Shown: piece by piece, positions 1 to 5,871 of the stretch
Position numbering within the stretch: position 1 is the first letter of the stretch
How the letters are laid out: each line of letters begins with the position of its first letter
Notes under the pieces: generated by a model
The model's input: only the letters and a program-made list of their open reading frames with translations
What the model was told of the DNA's origin: nothing
Databases searched by the model: none
NCBI GenBank assembly: GCA_031255035.1
Contig: JAIRTI010000008.1
Coordinates: 1 to 9,718 of the forward strand
From: Desulfovibrio sp.
Lineage (GTDB): Bacteria > Desulfobacterota > Desulfovibrionia > Desulfovibrionales > Desulfovibrionaceae
DNA: 9,718 nt
Reading direction: 5' to 3'
Program-made: the position numbers and the translations under genes

Positions 1-121
1 GCATGTTTTTGTGGACGATGACGGTCAGCTTGTCCGGGGCGTCCGCTTCCAGCAGGCGTTTCGCGCGGATCACGGCTTCGGGGCACGGAAGGTTCTGGCA
101 GTTCAGAATGTTTTCTGGCAT
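1..121 (-). CDS. yedF: TusA/SirA-domain protein, N-terminus only (YedF-like)
   Basis: A partial gene of 40 codons runs off the left edge. The protein begins MPENILNCQNLPCPEAVIRA and continues with a helix-like segment (RLLEAD) and a strand (KLTVIV). This is the start of the TusA/SirA/YedF fold, in which a Cys-Pro pair (here C13-P14) heads the first helix; in TusA that cysteine carries persulfide sulfur. The usual CPxP motif reads CPEA here, so the second proline is missing. The ATG at 121-119 has a good ribosome-binding site (AAGGAG, 5-6 bases upstream). YedF, a two-domain selenium-metabolism protein common in anaerobes, is my preferred name, but the second domain lies outside the window, so a single-domain TusA remains possible. 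It is divergent from msbA. Confidence 0.65.
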   Translation of the reverse strand, partial: MPENILNCQNLPCPEAVIRAKRLLEADAPDKLTVIVHKNM

Positions 122-208
122 AAAGACTCCTTGAGTGTTTTCCGGCGGGGGCGCGGAGCGTTAAACGCGCTCAGCCCGAACGCCGCGCCATGGCGGAAAA
201 GATATCTG

Positions 209-237
209 TGTATACACGCGGACGAAAAGCCTGTCAC
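209..237 (-). promoter_or_regulatory. candidate sigma70-type promoter for the TusA-domain gene
   Basis: On the minus strand a -35 box GTGACA (5 of 6 consensus bases) is followed after exactly 17 bases by TATACA (4 of 6). The -10 box lies within a perfect 10-bp palindrome GTGTATACAC (208-217), which could also be an operator. Transcription from here would leave a leader of about 80 bases before the ATG. Prediction from sequence only. Confidence 0.4.
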
Positions 238-247
238 CATGCCGGAG

Positions 248-405
248 GGCCAGGAGAATGTATCTGGCAAGTCCGCAAAAAGCTCATAATGAGAATTGCT
301 GGCCCATTCGCCGGGTCCAGGTACGAAGCTGGGGCCGGCAAGGTCCTGGCGGGTGTGGGCGGCGCCCACATGCAAACTGGCTGGCTTCATCAAAATGAGA
401 ATTGC
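248..405 (+). repeat. MITE-like repeat, copy 1 (blocks A-B-C)
   Basis: This stretch matches two other places in the window (5697-5848, and 9465-9567 in reverse). It divides into block A (248-300), block B (301-336, with GGCC at both ends) and block C (337-405). A and C both finish with ATGAGAATTGC, so B-C is bracketed by a direct repeat of 14 bases (288-301 and 394-407). Block C has a 7-bp hairpin, TGTGGGC/GCCCACA, at 354-370. Compared with copy 2, blocks A and B are each inverted here. It encodes no protein and lies between the divergent yedF-like gene and msbA. MITE (a small non-autonomous transposon) is an inference from the terminal inverted repeats of copy 2. Confidence 0.75.
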
Positions 406-430
406 TGCCGGAGGGCGATGCGCCCGGCAG
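405..430 (+). other. bulged hairpin in the presumed msbA leader
   Basis: Directly at the end of repeat copy 1, CTGCC (405-409) can pair with GGCAG (426-430), and GGGCG (413-417) with CGCCC (421-425). A GGA bulge and an ATG loop remain unpaired. It has no following T-run, so it is not a normal intrinsic terminator. It lies 55 bases before the msbA start and would be in the msbA leader RNA if transcription starts upstream. I see no convincing promoter for msbA between 406 and 485. Function unknown. Confidence 0.3.
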
Positions 431-485
431 CAGGCGGCACGGGGAACGGCGCTTCACCATCAAATATTTCCCGCAGAAGGGATTC

Positions 486-2288
486 ATGGCTGACGAACAA
501 AACAGGCCTTCGCACCACACCCTGAGCAATCCCGACAACCTTGCGCTGTTCAAGCGTTGCGTAAGCTACTTTCTGCCCTATAAAGCGCACATTGTCGTGG
601 CCACGGTTTTTATGGTGCTGGGCGGGCTGTGCGACGCCGGCATCGCCTGGCTGGTCAAACCGGCTCTGGACGATATTTTCATCAACAAACAGACGACGGC
701 TCTCTTGTTGATTCCCGTGGCCTATCTTGTGGTCACCACCTTGAAGGCCGGGGCCAAGCTTTTACAGAACTACCTCATGCAGCTTGCGGGCATGCGTGTG
801 CTGGAAGTGCTTCGTGATGAAATGTATAACAAGATCATCATGATGCCCATCAGGTTTTACGAAGGCGCCCAGGTGGGCATGCTGATGTCGCGCATCACCA
901 ACGACGTCACGTCCATCCGCAACAGCCTGCCGGCCCTGGTCATGCTGGTGCGCCAGATCATCTCCCTGGTCAGCCTGGCCTGCGTGGTCTTTTACCAGAA
1001 CTGGAAGCTGGCCTTTTGGGCCGTTATCGTGCTGCCTCTGGCCTTTTTCCCTTTCATTTATTTCGGCCGCCGCATGCGCAAACTCAGCCGCAAGGGCAAC
1101 GTCATGGTGGCCGACATCACCTCCCTGTTGCAGGAGGTGCTCAGCGGCATTCGCGTTGTCAAGGCCTTCAGCGCCGAGCAGAAGGAACGGGCGCGTTTTG
1201 ACCGGGAAAACCGGCGGCTCTTGCGGCTCTCCATGAAATCGATTCTGGCCGGAGAATTTTCGTCCTCGGTCATGGAGATCGTCGGCGCGTTAGGCGTGGG
1301 CATCGTCATCTGGATAGGCGGCATGCAGGTCATTGACGGCGAGAGTACGCCGGGCACGTTTTTCTCCTTTGTCACCGCCCTGGTCCTGATGTACGACCCC
1401 GTCAAAAAGCTGAGCAACTCCAACCTGAACATCCAGGCGGCGCTGGCCGGGGCCGAACGCGTCTTCGGCATTCTTGACGATGAGAACCTCGGCGTTGAAA
1501 AAGGCGGCGACAGACCCATGGAAGCGTCTTTCAGGGAACTGCGCTTCGAGCGGGTGCGCTTCGCCTATCCCGACGGAACCCTGGCTCTTGACGACGTCAG
1601 CTTTACGATCAGGGCCGGGGAGCGGCTGGCCATCGTCGGGCCTTCGGGAGCGGGAAAGACGACCTTCGTCAATCTCATTCCCCGTTTTTACGACCCGCAG
1701 GCAGGGACAATCAGCATCAACGGGCACGGGCTTGAGGAGTATGACCTGAAGTCGCTGCGCGGGCTGATTTCCATGGTTTCCCAGGATAATTTTCTCTTCA
1801 ACCTTTCCGTGGCCGAAAACATTACTTACGGTCTGAGCGACGTTGACGAAAGCCGCATTGTCGAAGCGGCCAAAGCCGCCTACGCCCACGGCTTTATTGC
1901 CGTGATGCCCGAGGGCTACGGCGCCATTGTGGGCGAGCGCGGCGTCAAGCTGTCGGGCGGACAGAAGCAGCGTCTCACCATCGCCAGGGCCCTGGTCAAG
2001 GACGCGCCGTTGCTCATCCTGGACGAAGCCACGAGCGCCCTGGACTCGGAATCCGAGCGCGTCGTCCAGAAAGCCCTGGAAAACCTTATGAAAGACAGAA
2101 CCAGCATCGTCATCGCCCATCGCCTGTCAACGGTCATCGGCGCGGATCGCATCCTGGTCATGGATAGCGGGAAAATTGTCGCCCAGGGCAGGCATGAGGA
2201 GTTGCTGGACGCAAGCCCCCTCTATGCCCGGCTGTATGAAATGCAGTTCAGCGTCGAGGCTTCGGCCGGAAAAGGGGAGGGGGCGTGA
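486..2288 (+). CDS. msbA: MsbA-type lipid A/LPS flippase (ABC exporter, fused membrane and ATPase domains)
   Basis: This 600-residue half-transporter has the usual length and order of MsbA: a six-helix membrane domain (about 30-310) followed by the ATPase domain (about 350-590). Visible ATPase motifs are Walker A GPSGAGKTT (385-393), Q-loop Q433, signature LSGGQ (489-493), Walker B LLILDEA (509-515) with catalytic E514, and switch H545 in IAHRLST. As a homodimer in the inner membrane, MsbA uses ATP to flip core-lipid A from the cytoplasmic to the periplasmic leaflet. I chose the ATG at 486 because AGAAGG lies just before it; the frame stays open to an ATG at 402, but that would translate the hairpin next to the repeat. 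The gene heads an operon with two acyltransferases, which supports a lipid A substrate. Some MsbA-like exporters carry other lipids or drugs, but the context argues against this. Confidence 0.92.
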   Translation: MADEQNRPSHHTLSNPDNLALFKRCVSYFLPYKAHIVVATVFMVLGGLCDAGIAWLVKPALDDIFINKQTTALLLIPVAYLVVTTLKAGAKLLQNYLMQLAGMRVLEVLRDEMYNKIIMMPIRFYEGAQVGMLMSRITNDVTSIRNSLPALVMLVRQIISLVSLACVVFYQNWKLAFWAVIVLPLAFFPFIYFGRRMRKLSRKGNVMVADITSLLQEVLSGIRVVKAFSAEQKERARFDRENRRLLRLSMKSILAGEFSSSVMEIVGALGVGIVIWIGGMQVIDGESTPGTFFSFVTALVLMYDPVKKLSNSNLNIQAALAGAERVFGILDDENLGVEKGGDRPMEASFRELRFERVRFAYPDGTLALDDVSFTIRAGERLAIVGPSGAGKTTFVNLIPRFYDPQAGTISINGHGLEEYDLKSLRGLISMVSQDNFLFNLSVAENITYGLSDVDESRIVEAAKAAYAHGFIAVMPEGYGAIVGERGVKLSGGQKQRLTIARALVKDAPLLILDEATSALDSESERVVQKALENLMKDRTSIVIAHRLSTVIGADRILVMDSGKIVAQGRHEELLDASPLYARLYEMQFSVEASAGKGEGA

Positions 2289-2334
2289 CGCCGCAACGGA
2301 CGCCGACGCGGCAAAGCACAGCGGAGCGGGAGCG

Positions 2335-2982
2335 GTGAAAATCCCCCCGGCTCTTGTGGCGCCGCTTATCAACGGCTTGTACCGGCTGTGGTGCGCGAGC
2401 CTGACGGTTGTCGAAACCGGGCGGGAGGCCGTTGACGTCCTTGAGGCCGATAGAAAACCCATGATGTTTTCCCTGTGGCATGACGAGCTTTTCACCCTGA
2501 TGCATGTGCGCCGCAGCTTGCGCCTTGTCACGGTGGTCAGCCAGAGCCGCGACGGCGAATACCTGGCCCGCCTGCTGCAATCGCTGGGCCTGAGGACCGC
2601 CAGGGGCTCCAGTTCCAGAGGGGCCTTGGGGGCCTTGCTCCAGGCCGCGCGCATCATGCGTGAAGAAGCCTGTAACGGCGTGCTGACGCTTGACGGACCG
2701 CGCGGTCCGCGCCATGTCGCCAAGCAGGGGGCGATCATTCTGGCCTACAGAACCCCGGCGTACCTGGTGCCGGTCCGCCTTTTTCCCCGCAAGGCCAAGG
2801 TCTTCGGCTCCTGGGACCGTTTCCAGCTTCCCCTTCCCTTCAGCCGGGTGGATATCGTTTTTGGCGCTCCGTACCTGGTTGCCGCGCAAGACCTCTCGGA
2901 CGCCGAAGTGGAAAAGGAAGCTCTGGAACTGGAACAACGGCTCCACGCTCTTCGCCCCCCGGACTTGAACGACCACGGATAA
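2335..2982 (+). CDS. DUF374-family lysophospholipid/LPS acyltransferase-like protein
   Basis: The 215-residue protein fits the DUF374 family, a relative of the PlsC-type acyltransferases found beside LPS genes in many deltaproteobacteria. The family features seen are a catalytic His-Asp block in SLWHDELF (H49, D50), the glycine/proline-rich DGPRGPR (120-126), and a following AKQGAIILA...PAYLVPV segment. The frame is open further upstream, overlapping msbA, but no good start occurs there. The GTG at 2335 is preceded by GGAG about nine bases upstream and gives a family-like length and N-terminus (VKIPPALVAPLINGLYRLW). It starts 46 bases after msbA and ends 4 bases before the next gene, so the three genes are probably one transcript. 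The exact acyl donor and acceptor are unknown; lipid A or a phospholipid precursor is likely. Confidence 0.82.
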   Translation: MKIPPALVAPLINGLYRLWCASLTVVETGREAVDVLEADRKPMMFSLWHDELFTLMHVRRSLRLVTVVSQSRDGEYLARLLQSLGLRTARGSSSRGALGALLQAARIMREEACNGVLTLDGPRGPRHVAKQGAIILAYRTPAYLVPVRLFPRKAKVFGSWDRFQLPLPFSRVDIVFGAPYLVAAQDLSDAEVEKEALELEQRLHALRPPDLNDHG

Positions 2983-2986
2983 GACC

Positions 2987-3862
2987 ATGCAGTATCGTCT
3001 GTTGCGCCGGTCGGCAGCCTTTTTGAGCCGCCTTTCCTGGATAAGCTTGCAAGGCATGGCCTCGGTTGCCGCCTTCTGTTTCTGGCATCTGGCGCCTTCG
3101 CGCCGGCGCGAAGCCGTGGAAGCCCTCAAAAAACATCTGCGGTTTTCGCAAAAAGAGGCGGAGCGCGTCGCCAGGGCCAGCTTCAGGGAGAATTTCCTCT
3201 CCTTTCTGGAAATCTTCCACGCGGACCGTTTCTTTATGGACAGTTCGGTCAGCGCTACATACACCCAAAAAGTTAAAGTTCTGCTTCAACAGGAAAAAGC
3301 GCCGATTGTCATCGCCACGGCCCACCTTGGTTCCTGGGAACTGATGCCCGGCCTGGGCGCGGATCTTCTCCCGAATCGAAAGCGCATGGTAGTGGTGCGG
3401 CGTCAGAAAAACGAAGCCCTGAACCGGGTGATGGCCGAGTTGCGCGGCACCAGGGGCATGCTGGCCGTGGACCATCGCAACGCCGCCGCGGTCGTCCTGC
3501 CCGAACTCAGGGCGGGCGGGGTCGTGGCCTTTCTGGTGGATCACAACACCAGCCGTAAAGAGGCGGTTTTTTTGCCGTTTCTGGAAGATATCGCGGCCGT
3601 GAACATCGGTCCGGCCAGTCTGGCTTTGCGCGCCAAAGCCGCCGTCTATCCCGTGTTTCTGCTGCGGGACGGGAAGGGCGGCCACATCCTGCATGTGCTG
3701 CCGCCGTTGCATACAGCGGATTTGCAGGGAAGCATCCGGGAGCGGGTCAGGCGGATAGCCGTTTTTTACACCGATGCCGTGGCCTCCATGGTCAGGCAGT
3801 ATCCGGAACAATGGTTCTGGATGCACAAACGCTGGAAGACCCGGCAAAACGACGGGAGTTAG
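2987..3862 (+). CDS. lpxL: LpxL/HtrB-family lipid A late acyltransferase
   Basis: The protein has 291 residues, close to the roughly 300 of LpxL/LpxM. It has an N-terminal hydrophobic segment (about 14-34), the family's catalytic motif HLGSWE (113-118; H113 and E118 form the catalytic pair in this family), the central FLVDHNTSRK segment (182-191) where relatives have D(Q/H)N, and the C-terminal YPEQWFWMHKRWKTR (272-286), a strong family signature. These enzymes add a secondary acyl chain to KDO-lipid A or its precursor at the cytoplasmic face of the inner membrane. Which chain is added (LpxL or LpxM role) cannot be told from sequence, so the symbol is provisional. The start follows the DUF374 stop by 4 bases. 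Its TAG stop shares bases with the TAA of the convergent hypothetical gene (4-base overlap, 3859-3862). Confidence 0.88.
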   Translation: MQYRLLRRSAAFLSRLSWISLQGMASVAAFCFWHLAPSRRREAVEALKKHLRFSQKEAERVARASFRENFLSFLEIFHADRFFMDSSVSATYTQKVKVLLQQEKAPIVIATAHLGSWELMPGLGADLLPNRKRMVVVRRQKNEALNRVMAELRGTRGMLAVDHRNAAAVVLPELRAGGVVAFLVDHNTSRKEAVFLPFLEDIAAVNIGPASLALRAKAAVYPVFLLRDGKGGHILHVLPPLHTADLQGSIRERVRRIAVFYTDAVASMVRQYPEQWFWMHKRWKTRQNDGS

Positions 3863-4388
3863 AGCGGATTAACTTTGAAAGGCAATGCCTCCGGCGGCCG
3901 GGGCTTTGCCCCGGACCCCACCAGGGGAAGGGGTTCTTCTGACGGCGGGACGGGTTCGCTTGTTTCAATGGCGGGCGGGGCGGAAAGGGCCGACGCTTCG
4001 CCTTGCGCCTTCTCAAGGGCCGTGAATCCTTCAATTACCGGCCGCAGCGTGTACTCTCTGATGTGCTGCAAGGGCCGTCCGGGCTTGTTATCCGCAAGGT
4101 GCCTTGCGGGGTCGGGACGCAGGAAGTGCAGGTGAAGGAAAGCATGCCGCCGCCGCTGAAGTGGATGGTGGCCACATGCAGGGACGGCGCTTGTTTCCGC
4201 TGGGCGATGTCGGTCATGACGGCGATGTTGCGCAGGAACAGGGCCTGCCAGGCCTTCACTACGGCCAGACGGTTTTCCTTGGTGTTATGTTCGGCGCACA
4301 AGGCCAGTTTCTGGCTGTCGGGCGCGGGCGCGAAACCCTTGGTCCAGCCGGTGGAGGCGTCTTTACCGCAGACGTGACAGGGAATCAT
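3859..4388 (-). pseudogene. Cys-rich hypothetical protein split by an apparent 1-base frameshift
   Basis: The ATG at 4388 overlaps the purQ TGA (ATGA, 4388-4385), so translation is probably coupled. The first frame gives 117 residues, beginning MIPCHVCGKDASTGWTKGF, with C4-x2-C7, C31/H34 and C87-x2-C90 (FTCTSC), suggesting a zinc-binding fold. Near 4071-4080 the sense-looking frame changes: the first frame ends in CSTSESTRCGR and stops at 4035, whereas the neighbouring frame reads LQHIREYTLRPVIEGFTALE and runs on to a TAA at 3859. Adding one base in the C-run there joins them into a 176-residue protein. The last 25 or so codons (about 3862-3935) are made of a palindromic repeat. I do not recognise a function. 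It could be a real inactivating mutation, a sequencing error, or a 117-residue protein that is still used. Confidence 0.65.
3881..3935. repeat. GC-rich palindromic repeat, copy 1 (truncated)
   Basis: It starts GGCAATGCCTCCGGCGGCC, then forms a perfect hairpin CCGGGGC-TTT-GCCCCGG (3898-3914), then ACCCCACCAGGGGAAG. Compared with copies at 5349-5415 and 9614-9690, the second hairpin has lost its right arm. It lies 18 bases after the lpxL-like stop and could act as an mRNA 3' stabiliser or weak terminator, though it has no T-run. On the minus strand it is read as the tail of the frameshifted hypothetical gene. Confidence 0.8.
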
Positions 4389-5203
4389 GCCCGCTTTCCG
4401 CGCAAATACCGTAACGCGTTTTCAAAAATGCTCAGGCCGGGCGTCGCCTGTTCGCCTCTGGTCCATCCCGGATGGTTGGTGGGATGGTTGTAGGCTTCGG
4501 GGTGGGGCATAAGGCCGAAAATGCGGCCGCTGGGGTCGCACAAACCGGCGATGCCGCGCGGTGAACCGTTGGGATTGTGTGGATATTCTTCGGTCGGCGC
4601 GCCGCTTTCAGGGTGCGCGTATTGCACGACGATCAGTTCGTGTTCGGCCAGGCCGTCCAGGATCCGCTGATCGCCGGGCACGAGGTTGCCTTCCCCGTGC
4701 CGTACTGGAATATACAACGAACTCAATCCCTTGGTAAAAATACAGGGGCTTTTTTCATTGACTTTAAGCAGGCACCAGCGGTCTTCATAGCGGGCGGAGG
4801 CGTTATGGGCCAGGGAAACCTGGCGCTCAAGATAACGGCCGTCAAGCGCCGGCAGCAGGCCGAGTTTGACGAGCAGTTGAAAACCGTTGCAGATGCCGAG
4901 AATCAATCCGCCGGAGTCAATAAAGGCAAGGAGCTGTTTGACCAGCGGCTCGCCGCTTTTGGGCGTGGCGTGTTTCCAGCGCTGGGCCGCCGCCTGGGCC
5001 GCGCCGAGATCGTCGCCGTCCAGAAATCCGCCGGGGAAGATCAAAAAGTTGTAGTCGCCGATGCGGACGCGGCTTTCGACGATGTCGGCGAAATGGACGA
5101 TGTCCGCCTTGTCGGCGCCGGCCAGTGAGGCCGCGTGGGCGCATTCCACCTCGCAATTGGCGCCGTAGCCGGTGATGACAAGCGCGCGAACGCTGGAAAG
5201 CAT
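4385..5203 (-). CDS. purQ: phosphoribosylformylglycinamidine synthase, glutaminase subunit
   Basis: This 272-residue class I glutamine amidotransferase has the full triad: nucleophile C105 in GICNGFQ (104-110), and H234/E236 in MPHPEAY. The segments FPGGFLDGDDL (56-66), VRHGEGN (167-173) and NPNGSPRGIAGLCDPSGRI (210-228) are typical of PurQ rather than of other amidotransferases. It releases ammonia from glutamine for PurL, which converts FGAR to FGAM in purine synthesis; PurL is not in the window. The ATG at 5203 has AGGGAG six bases upstream; the frame continues to 5263 without a better start. It overlaps the next gene by four bases (ATGA). The length (272) is longer than the short Bacillus-type PurQ (about 227) and matches the long form common in anaerobes and archaea-like sets. 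Confidence 0.93.
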   Translation of the reverse strand: MLSSVRALVITGYGANCEVECAHAASLAGADKADIVHFADIVESRVRIGDYNFLIFPGGFLDGDDLGAAQAAAQRWKHATPKSGEPLVKQLLAFIDSGGLILGICNGFQLLVKLGLLPALDGRYLERQVSLAHNASARYEDRWCLLKVNEKSPCIFTKGLSSLYIPVRHGEGNLVPGDQRILDGLAEHELIVVQYAHPESGAPTEEYPHNPNGSPRGIAGLCDPSGRIFGLMPHPEAYNHPTNHPGWTRGEQATPGLSIFENALRYLRGKRA

Positions 5204-5269
5204 GGCGTCTCCCTGAAAAGTTGTTGCCGCGTCTTTTTTGAAGGAGTGTTTCCTTAGGAACACACTGAT

Positions 5270-5298
5270 TTAATATCTTGTTCGTGGAGTGTAGGCAA
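5270..5298 (-). promoter_or_regulatory. candidate promoter for purQ
   Basis: On the minus strand TTGCCT (5298-5293) and TATTAA (5275-5270) are 17 bases apart, a good sigma70 arrangement. The expected transcript starts near 5263, leaving a leader of about 60 bases. The leader begins with a small imperfect hairpin (GTGTTCC-TAA-GGAAACAC, with one bulged A). No purine riboswitch or clear PurR-type operator was seen. Confidence 0.5.
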
Positions 5299-5348
5299 CA
5301 CCCGGGAAGCGCTATTTTTCGTTTTGGCCGGGGAGAGGTGACACTCAA

Positions 5349-5415
5349 ACCGGCCGGGGCTTTGCCCCGAACCCCACCAGGGGAAATGATTTCCCCTGGA
5401 CCCCTCATTCAGGGG
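5349..5415. repeat. GC-rich palindromic repeat, copy 2
   Basis: Three hairpins follow one another: CGGGGC-TTT-GCCCCG (5355-5369); a perfect 10-bp stem, CCAGGGGAAA-TGA-TTTCCCCTGG (5377-5399, given here as two arms and loop); and CCCCT-CATTC-AGGGG (5401-5415). The same layout appears at 3881 and, reversed, at 9690. It lies upstream of the purQ promoter and far downstream of lptB. No open frame with protein character crosses it. Confidence 0.85.
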
Positions 5416-5425
5416 CACACCGCAC

Positions 5426-5451
5426 AAAGCCACAACCCAAAGCCACAACCC
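5426..5451 (+). repeat. 13-bp tandem duplication
   Basis: AAAGCCACAACCC occurs twice head to tail (5426-5438, 5439-5451), followed by a partial third unit AAAC. It is probably a simple slippage duplication next to the palindromic repeat. Confidence 0.8.
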
Positions 5452-5520
5452 AAACAAATCCGCAACGCGGTCTGGCGCTGTCGGGAATCTATGCTGCCGG
5501 GAATCGATTCAGATGTCCGG

Positions 5521-5630
5521 TCTTTTTTGTGGTTTTTATAATAATAAATTCAGTATGTTACCGTATAATATTTCGCCCATAATGTAAATTATGTTAACTT
5601 TCGTACAACGAAGGCAAGGCTGTAAAAAAG
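5521..5630. promoter_or_regulatory. AT-rich island with two small palindromes and a candidate leftward promoter
   Basis: Within a GC-rich window these 110 bases are strikingly AT-rich. They contain CATAAT-GTAA-ATTATG (5578-5593) and TTCGT-ACA-ACGAA (5600-5612), two perfect short palindromes six bases apart, as expected for regulator sites. On the minus strand TTGCCT (5617-5612) and CATAAT (5593-5588) are 18 bases apart, a plausible promoter whose -10 box is one arm of the first palindrome. The nearest gene it could drive is purQ, about 385 bases further on. No small gene with a ribosome-binding site was found. Confidence 0.4.
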
Positions 5631-5674
5631 CGCATGCCATGTCTGCCCTCGCGCCCTGGCACGGCTTACCGGGC

Positions 5675-5692
5675 GTGACCGTCTGCGGTCAC
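5675..5692. other. perfect 7-bp hairpin downstream of lptB
   Basis: GTGACCG-TCTG-CGGTCAC forms a stable stem with a four-base loop. It lies 180 bases beyond the lptB stop, on the far side of the mobile-like repeat. On the minus strand a T-run (CTTTTTT, about 5629-5623) follows 46 bases later, not directly, so calling it the lptB terminator would be a guess. Confidence 0.4.
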
Positions 5693-5697
5693 CACCA

Positions 5698-5848
5698 GCA
5701 ATTCTAATTATGAGCTTTTTACGGACTTGTCAGATACATTCTCCTGGCCCCAGGCTTCGTACCTGGACCCGGCGAATGGGCCAGACTCTGGCGGGGTTTG
5801 GGCGGAGCCCACATGCAAACTGCTTGGCTTCATCAAAATGAGAATTGC
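5698..5848 (+). repeat. MITE-like repeat, copy 2 (intact, with terminal inverted repeats)
   Basis: This 151-bp element starts GCAATTCTAATTATGAG and ends CATCAAAATGAGAATTGC; the ends are inverted copies of each other with a few mismatches. Inside, block A (5697-5749) and block B (5746-5782) are in the opposite orientation to copy 1 at 248-336, while block C (5783-5848) has the same orientation. Blocks meet at GGCC. It has no protein-coding capacity and no clear target-site duplication at the edges. It lies 23 bases beyond the lptB stop. A small non-autonomous transposon (MITE) or a REP-like element is the likeliest class. Confidence 0.78.
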
Positions 5849-5871
5849 CGGCGGGTCACACATTTGGCGGG

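Noticed and set aside
286..300. Fur-box-like sequence in ATAATGAGAATTGCT
   Set aside because: Only one half resembles an iron-box; the sequence is the shared end of the repeat family and recurs wherever the repeat does, so the repeat explains it.
402..485. Upstream extension of msbA to an ATG at 402
   Set aside because: It would translate the end of the repeat and a hairpin, and lacks a ribosome-binding site; the ATG at 486 has one and gives a normal MsbA N-terminus.
1290..2120. Long minus-strand open frame opposite the msbA ATPase region
   Set aside because: It is antisense to a clear gene, has no recognised motif or ribosome-binding site, and long opposite-strand frames are expected in GC-rich DNA.
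2248..3847. Two long overlapping minus-strand open frames (338 and 335 codons) opposite the acyltransferase genes
   Set aside because: Both lie antisense to well-supported genes, have low-complexity Arg/Gly/Pro/Gln-rich sequence and show no family motif.
4003..4493. Plus-strand open frames opposite the hypothetical gene and the purQ end
   Set aside because: They are antisense to purQ and to the coupled Cys-rich gene, and have no ribosome-binding site or family likeness.
5675..5692. Intrinsic terminator of the lptB operon
   Set aside because: The stem is good but no T-run follows directly on either strand, so I list it only as a hairpin.
5349..5851. CRISPR array
   Set aside because: The repeats are few, of unequal spacing and different types, and there are no regular spacers or cas genes.
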